Assembly: GCA_016217965.1 (NCBI GenBank)
Contig: JACRFI010000023.1
Coordinates: 1 to 34,733, forward strand
DNA: 34,733 bases
Source: Candidatus Kaiserbacteria bacterium
Lineage (GTDB): Bacteria; Patescibacteriota; Minisyncoccia; Phycocordibacterales; UBA2100
Reading direction: 5' to 3'
Part shown: positions 1-7,816 of the stretch, piece by piece
Numbering within the stretch: the stretch's first letter is position 1
How the letters are laid out: the number at the start of each line of letters is the position of its first letter
The notes under the pieces: model-generated
What the model was told of the DNA's origin: nothing
The model's input: only the letters and a program-made list of their open reading frames with translations
Databases searched by the model: none
Translations under genes and position numbers: made by a program

Positions 1-120
1 CCCATCGTGCACGCTTGCGGCAATGGGAAGAGAGAAAAGGAAAAGAAGCGCTGCTACGGCGAGAATCGTCGTAGCACCGCAAACCAGCACGAAACGTTGA
101 AATGTATCAATACCAGGCAC
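1..120 (-). CDS. 5' part of a CDS running off the window start; hydrophobic N-terminus (signal peptide or TM)
   Basis: Minus-strand frame from a GTG at 120 reads VPGIDTFQRFVLVCGATTILAVAALLFLFSLPIAASVHDG; start uncertain. Confidence 0.25.
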   Translation of the reverse strand, partial: MPGIDTFQRFVLVCGATTILAVAALLFLFSLPIAASVHDG

Positions 121-293
121 AAAGATTGCGCTGGTTTCCCTACACCTAACGAGCAACGATCATGCTCGAAAAGATATTTTATGCGCACGCTAGCCTCCCT
201 TGCCGGAGATTTTTCACTGAGCACGTCCCAATGTCAATCAAAAAACCGCTCTCCAACATATTAAGGACACCCTGGCAACTATGTGTTGAAAAG

Positions 294-1805
294 CTAGAGA
301 GAAGGTCTTTTACATTCCCAAGAAAGCAGAGACTGTCGAGAAGCTGGCTCAGCCGGAACTCCTGGCGGTGGCGTACGTTCCTCCATGTAGATTATCTCCA
401 AAGCGTCCATGCGCTTGCCGCTATCATACGTACCATTCCAACTTCTACAAAGATAATCGGCATAGTACGGCAGAAGCCATGCATTCGAGTCCCGCCTTAA
501 CTCGATGCCATACTTGCGCCACCTGGTACTTGGGTACAAGGCATATAAATTTTCTGGACGCTCGAACGTAAGCGTTGCGCCGTTACGATATAAGTCCACT
601 TGTCCACCATTGCTTTGAAACCCTGGTACCACGAACCATCCATCATCTTTGTAAGGGCTCGGCGCAAATAAGTTCCACCTCTGTTCAATGCGCAACACCT
701 TAGCGGGGATTTCCCAAACGTCCCATTGTGGCACGCCACGTATTGCAATAACGTCAGTGGCTTGCCACGCAAAAAGATATGCTATGTACAAAATACCACA
801 TGCGGAGAGCACAAACTGGAGGACTCTTTTTGATTTTGTTTGGTGCGTTACAGGGTCCGCATCGGTTCCTTGGATTGAAAGATGGCGGGCGACACTCGGG
901 AATCTGGGGCGGAGAATGCGCGCAATATTTTCCCAGAGTTCTCCTGGCAAAAATCCAATGAGCGCCGTTATTGCGATCCAGGAGAACATTCCAAGATGCA
1001 TGCAGAGAGCGAACGCGAGGTGCATGAGCATTAGAGCGCACGCAGCAATAGGACGAACATATCTCGTAAGTACGGGCGAGAATAAGAGGAAGAGCGAGAG
1101 GTGTTGGAACCAACGTATCGCATGTGTGAGAAAAAAGAGAAAGTCAGGAAACTGCAGCAAAAAAAATGCCAGAGGCGTTGCGTATTGGTCTATCGAAAGC
1201 GTGTAATAGATTGCACTGCCGTTCCCCCACTCGATGCTGTCTTTGAAGAAAGACGCAAAGTAGTACATGAATGCTATCTGGAATAAAAATGCCGCGGTCC
1301 ATCCTGAGAAGACCGTGGCACGCACATCCCTTGCCTTCGAAAGCATCCGATCTGCCGAGAATACGCCGCCCCACGGAAGGAACATGCCGACAAAAAGCAC
1401 TCCCCGCAAAAGAACGTCCCCACCTTGGAGAATAATGGGGTTCGCATTGTGCAGAGAGACCGTGAGAAGCCATGTTGCTACGCTTGCGTATCTCGTTTTG
1501 TACCCGGTGAGGAGCATGAAAGCCGCCACGGCGTTGAGAAAAAAGAAAAAGGCCACAAGCGGCACAGAACCACCATCCAGCAAATGAAGCGACCACGCCC
1601 ACGTTCCGGAATAAAACGAGTGGAGTAGCGATGACGGCAACGTGCTTTCGTCTCCGTAAAATACGGAGATGAAGCGGGCACGTGACGCCAGGTCGATGAG
1701 TATTATGAGCGCCGTGCAGATGCGAACCAGCGCAAGCGAGCGCATGTCCATGCTAAAAACGCCCGCAAGGTCAAACTGAAGAAATCGTTTCCAATGTTTC
1801 GCCAT
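294..1805 (-). CDS. HTTM-domain (vitamin K-dependent gamma-carboxylase-like) multi-pass membrane protein
   Basis: 503 aa ORF, several TM helices, HTTM-like N-terminal half (FDLAGVFSMDMRSLALVRICTALIILIDL...). Confidence 0.75.
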   Translation of the reverse strand: MAKHWKRFLQFDLAGVFSMDMRSLALVRICTALIILIDLASRARFISVFYGDESTLPSSLLHSFYSGTWAWSLHLLDGGSVPLVAFFFFLNAVAAFMLLTGYKTRYASVATWLLTVSLHNANPIILQGGDVLLRGVLFVGMFLPWGGVFSADRMLSKARDVRATVFSGWTAAFLFQIAFMYYFASFFKDSIEWGNGSAIYYTLSIDQYATPLAFFLLQFPDFLFFLTHAIRWFQHLSLFLLFSPVLTRYVRPIAACALMLMHLAFALCMHLGMFSWIAITALIGFLPGELWENIARILRPRFPSVARHLSIQGTDADPVTHQTKSKRVLQFVLSACGILYIAYLFAWQATDVIAIRGVPQWDVWEIPAKVLRIEQRWNLFAPSPYKDDGWFVVPGFQSNGGQVDLYRNGATLTFERPENLYALYPSTRWRKYGIELRRDSNAWLLPYYADYLCRSWNGTYDSGKRMDALEIIYMEERTPPPGVPAEPASRQSLLSWECKRPSL

Positions 1806-1862
1806 ATCATTTTGAAGGAGGCCGCCGCGCGCAAGTTTAACCCCGCGCGCAGCAAACCTGAC

Positions 1863-2060
1863 TCACCAATCCCGGATACACCAACAGGGAAGCTTCTCGT
1901 ACCAGCCCCGTCTCGCGCATTTCATTGGCTTGTGTGGACAAGCCTTTGAGGCACGGACGTTGCGGCCGTTAGAAGTCCCAGCCGAAGCACCAGAACTGAC
2001 AAGTCCCGCGATCATCGTGGCCGCGGCAGCCACACAGAGAGTTTTCACTAGAATGCGCAT
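1863..2060 (-). CDS. small secreted Cys-containing protein
   Basis: 65 aa, clear signal peptide, C-terminal CPHKPMKC...CWC cysteines. Confidence 0.5.
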   Translation of the reverse strand: MRILVKTLCVAAAATMIAGLVSSGASAGTSNGRNVRASKACPHKPMKCARRGWYEKLPCWCIRDW

Positions 2061-2140
2061 GGCACTCCTTTCCCCCCTGTCGGGGTCAAACGGGTTGATA
2101 CTCTCAGTTGCGGCACCATGTCACGAACTGGCGGACATGT

Positions 2141-2169
2141 CAAAACGCCACGTTTGACGTGGCGTTTTG
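2141..2169. terminator. strong symmetric hairpin, probable (bidirectional) intrinsic terminator
   Basis: CAAAACGCCACG-TTTGA-CGTGGCGTTTTG, 12-bp perfect stem, downstream of the 2248-3441 gene. Confidence 0.6.
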
Positions 2170-2247
2170 CGACTTTCACTTTCTTATCCTGCGAAGTTCA
2201 CCGGCTGGCGAACGAAGCAGGAGGAACCTCAAGAGCGGCGGGCTTGA

Positions 2248-3441
2248 TTAGAAGTTTCGGTCGATAGCAATTCCCTTTTCAGTGAATCGCATCGTATCCT
2301 TTGTCGAGAACGAGACTTCTTTTTTCTCAGTAGCGACAGTCGGGAGAACCGGCATCTCTACTTCTTCCTGCTTTTTCGAAGCTCGGAGGAAGCTGCCAGC
2401 GAAGGAACGTGCTCCGCCCTGGTAGTAGACCAAGAGGTACGCTCCTGCTACCGCCACGCCGATGAGCGACATCCAGTACATCGCATTGCCGACAGGTCCG
2501 AGATCGAAACCTGTGTACGGTATCTGCGAGAGCGCAACGTATTGCGGGTTCGTGTGGTACACGGGTGCAGCATGGTACGTCGATGTGTAGCTTGGAATGA
2601 CAGCGGCGATCGTGCGGCCCGGAGTCACAGACGCGATAGGCGTTACAGTTCCCCACGTCGAGCCGCCGATAGCGACAGCAGTGTTATTGCTGTCAACGTT
2701 GTTGAAACTTCCGATTACGTTCACGCTGTTGTCGTTGAAGCTATCTCGGATCGAATTGTCGATGTTCGTCGTCGTGATCGTCGTGTTGTTCGAGATAGGA
2801 GTTGGCTGATTCTGAACTACAGGATAGCTCGGGTAACTCGGCGTGTAGCTCGGCATGTTCGAGAACTTCATCGGCGCAGAACCACCAGAGAAACCTCCGG
2901 AGAAACTCGGCATCGAGAATTTCGGGAAAGATGCAGCAGACGAGGAGTACTTCGCACCATACGAATCTGAAATGTAGTAATCATCTACCGTTTCCTCGTA
3001 GAACGCATAGTCCTCTTCGTAGTAGTAATCGTCGTAGGTGTCATAGTAACCGAGGTTGTCACCGTAGGTATCGTAGTATCCGAGATTGTCCCCGTATGAG
3101 TCGTAATAGCCTAAGTTATCACCGTACGTATCGTAATAACCCAGGTTGTCGCCATAGGTATCGTAGTATCCGAGATTATCCCCGTATGTATCATAGTAAC
3201 CAAGATTATCGCCGTAGGTGTCATAGTAGCCTAGGTTATCTCCATACGTGTCGTAATAACCAAGGTTGTCCCCGTAAGTATCGTAGTATCCGAGGTTGTC
3301 ACCGTATGTATCAACGTAACCGAGATCAAATTCTTGTGCCATCGCAAACTGCGGAAGTATAGAAACTCCTACGAGAAGAAGGACTACAAAAACACAGAGG
3401 CTATGCGCCACAGAGACGCTCGACACAATTCGTGAATTCAT
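2248..3441 (-). CDS. secreted repeat protein with (YGDNLGYYDT)n repeats and an IPYTG-TM sorting-like signal
   Basis: Signal peptide; about nine decapeptide repeats; C-terminal QIPYTGF followed by a hydrophobic segment. Confidence 0.85.
   Translation of the reverse strand: MNSRIVSSVSVAHSLCVFVVLLLVGVSILPQFAMAQEFDLGYVDTYGDNLGYYDTYGDNLGYYDTYGDNLGYYDTYGDNLGYYDTYGDNLGYYDTYGDNLGYYDTYGDNLGYYDSYGDNLGYYDTYGDNLGYYDTYDDYYYEEDYAFYEETVDDYYISDSYGAKYSSSAASFPKFSMPSFSGGFSGGSAPMKFSNMPSYTPSYPSYPVVQNQPTPISNNTTITTTNIDNSIRDSFNDNSVNVIGSFNNVDSNNTAVAIGGSTWGTVTPIASVTPGRTIAAVIPSYTSTYHAAPVYHTNPQYVALSQIPYTGFDLGPVGNAMYWMSLIGVAVAGAYLLVYYQGGARSFAGSFLRASKKQEEVEMPVLPTVATEKKEVSFSTKDTMRFTEKGIAIDRNF
3040..3330 (-). repeat. tandem 30-bp coding repeat
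   Basis: Nine GDN-coding units spaced 30 bp, differing mainly at third codon positions. Confidence 0.9.
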
Positions 3442-3473
3442 ACTAAAATTTCTTAAATGTAATGTGGTCGTGA

Positions 3474-3502
3474 TTTATACTCTATTTTTTAATTTTGTCA
3501 AG
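3474..3502 (-). promoter_or_regulatory. sigma70-type promoter for the repeat-protein gene
   Basis: Minus strand TTGACA (3502-3497), 17-bp spacer, TATAAA (3479-3474). Confidence 0.7.
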
Positions 3503-3529
3503 TGGTACTTTGGTTTTGAAAAGGAGGGC

Positions 3530-3555
3530 GGGTTCCGAGGCAAGCCTCGGAACCC
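3530..3555. terminator. 12-bp perfect hairpin, probable terminator of the 3570-3854 gene
   Basis: GGGTTCCGAGGC-AA-GCCTCGGAACCC; only a weak T-run follows on the minus strand. Confidence 0.5.
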
Positions 3556-3569
3556 CCACCCGGCGTGCG

Positions 3570-3854
3570 TTATTCCCGCACGCAGACAACGTGCCACCGC
3601 GTGTCTCCGCGGTTGCGCTGGTCCCGGGTCATCGCCCCTCCGTTTTTCGCGGAGGGAGTGACCTTTTCCAATTTGACCTTGAGAGAGGGGCACGCTTTGT
3701 CGGCCCCCGGGAACATGTGATTCGCTGAAACGGGAGTGTTGCTCCCGATCGCGGTCCATGTCTTGCCCTCAAACTGGAACTGGACGTCGGCTTGCGCCGG
3801 CGCCGAAAACATTACAACCGAAGCGATCGCTGCTGAAAACGTGGTCTTTCTCAT
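3570..3854 (-). CDS. small secreted protein
   Basis: 94 aa with signal peptide MRKTTFSAAIASVVMFSAPAQA; upstream GGAGAAAGG could act as Shine-Dalgarno. Confidence 0.6.
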   Translation of the reverse strand: MRKTTFSAAIASVVMFSAPAQADVQFQFEGKTWTAIGSNTPVSANHMFPGADKACPSLKVKLEKVTPSAKNGGAMTRDQRNRGDTRWHVVCVRE

Positions 3855-3867
3855 GGTGAAAGCCCAA

Positions 3868-3941
3868 CCTTTCTCCCCAACCTAGTGGGGCTTTGAGGTG
3901 CAAAAAAATATTTGCATCCCAAAGTCCCACGGGGAGAAAGG
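3868..3941 (-). promoter_or_regulatory. long hairpin in the 5' UTR of the 3570-3854 gene
   Basis: Outer CCTTTCTCCCC/GGGGAGAAAGG plus inner GTGGG-CTTTG-TGCAAA / TTTGCA-CAAAG-CCCAC. Confidence 0.6.
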
Positions 3942-4121
3942 CGAACCAACACCGAAGTTAAAGAACTCGAGCCTCGCAAGGCCCCGGCAGAAGCAGAATG
4001 GCTGCTGCCGGCGCGTTGCAAGTGAGGAGAACTGAAGGGAGATACATTATCGCATCAAAAAGTGCATCTGTCAAGATAGCTAGAATATAGCTGTAAACCT
4101 CACTTTTGGAGTACGCACTCG

Positions 4122-4715
4122 TCACCGAGTTATCGGCTTCACGCCCCTAGCGACCTCAACAGGTCGTCCGATCTCGATTGCGCTTCCTATTGATACTGCG
4201 CGCCCTATCGGCGCGGAATAGCCTATTTGTGTTGCTGTGCCGATTTCTGTCGCAGAACCAATCTCAGTCGCTGAACCAATAGAAGTTGGCGTTCCTATTT
4301 GCGTGGCATGAGCTATCTCAGTTGCGTGCGCGATTTCAGTAGCGCTTCCAATAGAAACTGGATGTGCAACAGAGACGGGATGCGCAATAGAAACTGGATG
4401 CGCTACCGATACGGGATGAGCGACGTTTACTGCGTGTCCGACATTCACGGGATGTGCGACAGAAACAGGATGATTTGTCTGAACGGCATGCCCTGGAGTG
4501 ACCGCATGGCCTGGTGTTACTCCGTATCCAGGTGTCACACCGTATGCTTCTTGTACTGGATATACTGTTGTGACGCCATAGCCGATGTCGACTGGCCCTA
4601 CGTCGTCGCAATAATACGCGTCAGCAAAAAATACAACTGAAAAAAGAGGAATCGTTATAAAACCCGCGGCGCCAACCACAATACAAGTGTTTTTTGCGAA
4701 GGAATATACCTGCAT
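4122..4715 (-). CDS. secreted hexapeptide-repeat protein (possible left-handed beta-helix)
   Basis: Start refined to MQVYSFAKNTCIVV (signal peptide); repeats VAHPVS / IGSATE / IAHATE. Confidence 0.75.
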   Translation of the reverse strand: MQVYSFAKNTCIVVGAAGFITIPLFSVVFFADAYYCDDVGPVDIGYGVTTVYPVQEAYGVTPGYGVTPGHAVTPGHAVQTNHPVSVAHPVNVGHAVNVAHPVSVAHPVSIAHPVSVAHPVSIGSATEIAHATEIAHATQIGTPTSIGSATEIGSATEIGTATQIGYSAPIGRAVSIGSAIEIGRPVEVARGVKPITR

Positions 4716-4721
4716 GAAAAA

Positions 4722-4736
4722 GCTCCCATAGGGAGC
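4722..4736 (-). promoter_or_regulatory. 5' UTR hairpin containing the probable Shine-Dalgarno of the hexapeptide-repeat gene
   Basis: Minus strand GCTCCC-TAT-GGGAGC-TTTTTC-ATG; GGGAG lies in the 3' arm. Confidence 0.5.
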
Positions 4737-4785
4737 GTCAGAATATGACCACCGTTTACGTTGCTTGTCAAGTAGCGGAGTAGCG

Positions 4786-4912
4786 GCGCGAAACTTGTCG
4801 AAGGCTTGTGTTTTGCGCCGTGTCTCGCAGGCCGACGGGCCGAGAGGCAGCGCTGGCGCAGCAGCGCCAGACAGCGACGGCGCAAAATACATGCCGAGAA
4901 AGAGTTTCGCGG
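4786..4912. repeat. nested inverted-repeat element with AGCA-loop core hairpin (copy A)
   Basis: GCGAAACT/AGTTTCGC, TTTTGCGCCGT/ACGGCGCAAAA, CTGGCGC-AGCA-GCGCCAG. Confidence 0.6.
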
Positions 4913-4920
4913 CCCAAACT

Positions 4921-5598
4921 TTAGTACGACCCAATGAGCTCGGCCTCGACGACCCAGCGCGTGCTTTTTGAAGTGAGCGTATCGCACGTCACGATGGTGA
5001 GGCGATTCCCCGTTTTTGAAATGTCTATTTGCTCCTCATTCGCATCAGCTCTGCGTACAGTAACGACGCTATAGAAGTATTGCTTGCCGCCGCCGGAGAG
5101 CGTGATGGCATCACCCGCTTGTAATTCCGGGACATCGTTGAATGCCTTGTACATTTGGTTCCTCACAACCGGCAAATGCGAGCTGTGACCGAAGATAAGC
5201 ACGTTCCCCTTTTCTCCGAGAAGCGCGGAATCAACGTAACGTGCAGGGCCGTCTTTCAGGATCTCATCAAGCGCATCGACGTCACGCGTGTCAGGATTGT
5301 GCACAGGAAGGTCGAGGTCAATTGACGGGATGGAAATACGATCTGGTTTAAATCCTTCCTCAACTACCGAATCTGGATTTTCTGGAAGCTCAAAGCTAGA
5401 AGCTAGAAGCTGTTCCTCTCCCAGTTCGGGAAGATTCGAGAGGGAAAGTTCTCGCGGTGAGGACCCATCGACATAGTACGGAACAAAACCGATAGAATCG
5501 GCTGCGGACAATGACAAAAAGAAAAGCATCACAGACGTGGCGAAAAATACCGATTTCGGCGCTTTCTTTGCCTCAGGTTTGTAGGAGAAAGAAGGCAT
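4921..5598 (-). CDS. sortase family protein
   Basis: VLIFGHSSH (catalytic His region), LTIVTCDTL (catalytic Cys), N-terminal TM. Confidence 0.85.
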   Translation of the reverse strand: MPSFSYKPEAKKAPKSVFFATSVMLFFLSLSAADSIGFVPYYVDGSSPRELSLSNLPELGEEQLLASSFELPENPDSVVEEGFKPDRISIPSIDLDLPVHNPDTRDVDALDEILKDGPARYVDSALLGEKGNVLIFGHSSHLPVVRNQMYKAFNDVPELQAGDAITLSGGGKQYFYSVVTVRRADANEEQIDISKTGNRLTIVTCDTLTSKSTRWVVEAELIGSY

Positions 5599-5607
5599 AA
5601 CGTCGCT

Positions 5608-5658
5608 ATATTACATCATATTTTGCCTCTTGTCAACTAGGACTATGTGTGGTATAGA
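5608..5658. promoter_or_regulatory. divergent promoters with overlapping -35 boxes
   Basis: Minus: TTGACA (5636-5631)/17 bp/TAATAT (5613-5608). Plus: TTGTCA (5630-5635)/17 bp/TATAGA (5653-5658). Confidence 0.7.
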
Positions 5659-5716
5659 GAAGCGGTCCACAGGGAAACGGGCACATTAATTACCTCTATC
5701 TCTATTTCCCCTTTTT

Positions 5717-6751
5717 ATGGCAAATGAGGACGCATCCCCCAAGAGCGGGTTGGTATCAAATATCCTCGCAGTCGCTGGCTTTATCATTCTTATCGCCATC
5801 GTCGTGTGGGGCGCATTTCATTTTTTGAATATCGCTTCAAGTGGTTTCTCTTCCCTGTTCAATCGAAATAGCGGCAACACTATAACGGTCACGCTCTCAA
5901 ACCGCACGGTAAATTCAGGACAACCGCTTGATGTGTCGTGGAAATATACTCCGGCAAATGGAGGCAGTTATGCAGTGCTCTACCAGTGCAAAGACAATTT
6001 CCAATTCCGCGGCATTAATGCTGCTGGCGTTGTGACAGGAATTCCATGCGGTTCTCCGTACACCGTTGGCGACTCGTCCGCAAAAAGCGTACGGCTTGTG
6101 CCAGTTCTTGGCGGCGCCACGGCTACGGACATTCCGTTCTCTATCGTCTATTCTTCGCAGGCAGCAACTTCAACAGGAACAACGACTGGACAAGCAACGC
6201 GCGCTCAAGGAAATGCGACCGTGACTGTCTCGCCTCAAGCAGGCGGAGTTTCCATTGCAACGTCTACGCTCCCTGCGACTGGCACAGGCTCATCGCAAAC
6301 TGGCACGGTGAACACAGTTCCTGGCAAACCTGACCTCATGGTCCGCATTCTCGCGGTAGGAGTCATCGATGGGTACAGCGGTATGTTCGTGCAACGCGCG
6401 CCGCAAGGACCGAATGACATCATGGCGGTCAAGTTCGACATCGCAAACGTAGGAACGGGCGCGAGTGGCACATGGTACTTCAGTGCGCAGCTCCCAACTT
6501 CCCCGACAGCTCCGTATGTATCCTCGGCGCAGAGAAGCCTTGGCCGCGGGGACCACATCGAGAACACGCTTCGATTTAACCAGGTCGCGCCTGGTGGAGG
6601 AAACTTCACGGTCACCGTTGACCCATCGAATGCGGTCGGCGAACTCTCAGAGAGCAACAACTACGCGTCAGAGTGGGTACAGGGAGGCATCGGCGGCTAT
6701 CCGTACGGCACGCAATATCCGGGAAGCCCGTACTATCCGTATCAGTATTAG
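5717..6751 (+). CDS. membrane-anchored CARDB-domain protein with Tyr/Pro-rich tail
   Basis: N-terminal TM; KPDLMVRILAVG...FDIANVGTGASG...VDPSNAVGELSESNNYA is CARDB-like; C-term YPYGTQYPGSPYYPYQY. Confidence 0.75.
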   Translation: MANEDASPKSGLVSNILAVAGFIILIAIVVWGAFHFLNIASSGFSSLFNRNSGNTITVTLSNRTVNSGQPLDVSWKYTPANGGSYAVLYQCKDNFQFRGINAAGVVTGIPCGSPYTVGDSSAKSVRLVPVLGGATATDIPFSIVYSSQAATSTGTTTGQATRAQGNATVTVSPQAGGVSIATSTLPATGTGSSQTGTVNTVPGKPDLMVRILAVGVIDGYSGMFVQRAPQGPNDIMAVKFDIANVGTGASGTWYFSAQLPTSPTAPYVSSAQRSLGRGDHIENTLRFNQVAPGGGNFTVTVDPSNAVGELSESNNYASEWVQGGIGGYPYGTQYPGSPYYPYQY

Positions 6752-6772
6752 ATCGGATAGTTCTCAAGAAGC

Positions 6773-7813
6773 TCATCGCTGCAACAGGGAGCTCTTTATC
6801 CTTCGAATATTGCGCTGCATAATTTCGGGTCCGTGCAGAAAATACGCGGTGTAAGCTTCGCCGTTGTGTTCGAATGCAGCGGCACCCCACAAGTATCCAA
6901 ATCTTTGATATCCATCACGAACCTGGTCGTCTCCGATCATCGCTGCAATCCCGCCTGACATTCCTCCAACAGGCCGTACGGGATCATTTTTCTTGGCAAA
7001 ATGTTCGACGGGCACGCCCTCCGAGGATTTTGATATTACAACAAGAGACGTACTGAGCCATTTCTTTTCTTCAGGGACCTCAAAGATTGGCTCGAAATAA
7101 TCATAGAGAGGCTTGGTGACTTCGAACGCAATGCCGCCATACATCTTCACACCTGTTCTTCCCAACTCACTGTCTGGCCTATAGCCTGCGATTGCCACAA
7201 ATGAACCGTGTATATCCGTTGTTGTAAGACGGGGCGGAAAATGAGCAACTGACTTCGGATTGAAACGCACATTAGGTATTCTGGCTACGGCTGCATCGTA
7301 TTGCGGATCTTTAAACCCTTCGACCCCTTCGACTTGTACAAGAATGTCGAATATGTGCCCGGGCATAATCGCTTCTTTCTTTCCATATGGGATTATCTGG
7401 CCATACGTGATATCGAGACGATCAGCATCGCTCAATACCCCAACATTAGGTTTTTCCTGGGAGAACAAACTGATTTCCGATATTCCCCCTGCGCTCTTTA
7501 TGCCCGCAAGCACAATGTTCTCCTTCAGTTCCTTTGGATCGTACTCTGTGTCCGCAAGTAATGCCCAGTCAGGTTCGATCCTATACTGTTCGATTATCCG
7601 TTTTATTATTTCCTTTGGCGGCCTTGTCTTGAAAAAATCTTCGGTCTCCGGCGTGCGTATTGCACGACGAATGACGTTTGTATCAAATTTGAACTTATCG
7701 AGATATTCGCGCTTCTCAGGTGACTGAGCTAAAAGTTCATGGGGAGCGAGTACAGCGGCGCCTGCTGCTGTAAGAAATTTGCGCCGAGATGGTTTATCCG
7801 GCGATGAGTTCAT
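6773..7813 (-). CDS. Tat-signal secreted protein of unknown function
   Basis: N-term SRRKFLTAAGAAVLAP Tat-type motif; internal GGMSGG motif. Confidence 0.65.
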   Translation of the reverse strand: MNSSPDKPSRRKFLTAAGAAVLAPHELLAQSPEKREYLDKFKFDTNVIRRAIRTPETEDFFKTRPPKEIIKRIIEQYRIEPDWALLADTEYDPKELKENIVLAGIKSAGGISEISLFSQEKPNVGVLSDADRLDITYGQIIPYGKKEAIMPGHIFDILVQVEGVEGFKDPQYDAAVARIPNVRFNPKSVAHFPPRLTTTDIHGSFVAIAGYRPDSELGRTGVKMYGGIAFEVTKPLYDYFEPIFEVPEEKKWLSTSLVVISKSSEGVPVEHFAKKNDPVRPVGGMSGGIAAMIGDDQVRDGYQRFGYLWGAAAFEHNGEAYTAYFLHGPEIMQRNIRRIKSSLLQR

Positions 7814-7816
7814 ACC

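Noticed and set aside
1955-2010. Similarity of GGACTTCTAACGGCCGCAACGTCCG to the end of the aroG element (TTCTAATGGGATGAATGTCCG)
   Set aside because: Short match with no inverted partner; probably chance.
3040-3330. CRISPR array
   Set aside because: The 30-bp periodicity is in-frame coding repeat without spacers; no cas genes seen. No other array-like periodicity was found.
2802-3362. 186-aa plus-strand ORF over the 30-bp tandem repeats
   Set aside because: Antisense to the repeat protein; low-complexity R/S/N/Y product is the expected by-product of the repeated codons.
4716-4934. N-terminal extension of the hexapeptide-repeat protein to 4934
   Set aside because: It crosses a palindromic element, a promoter and a hairpin; MQVYSFAKNTCIVV at 4715 gives a proper signal peptide.
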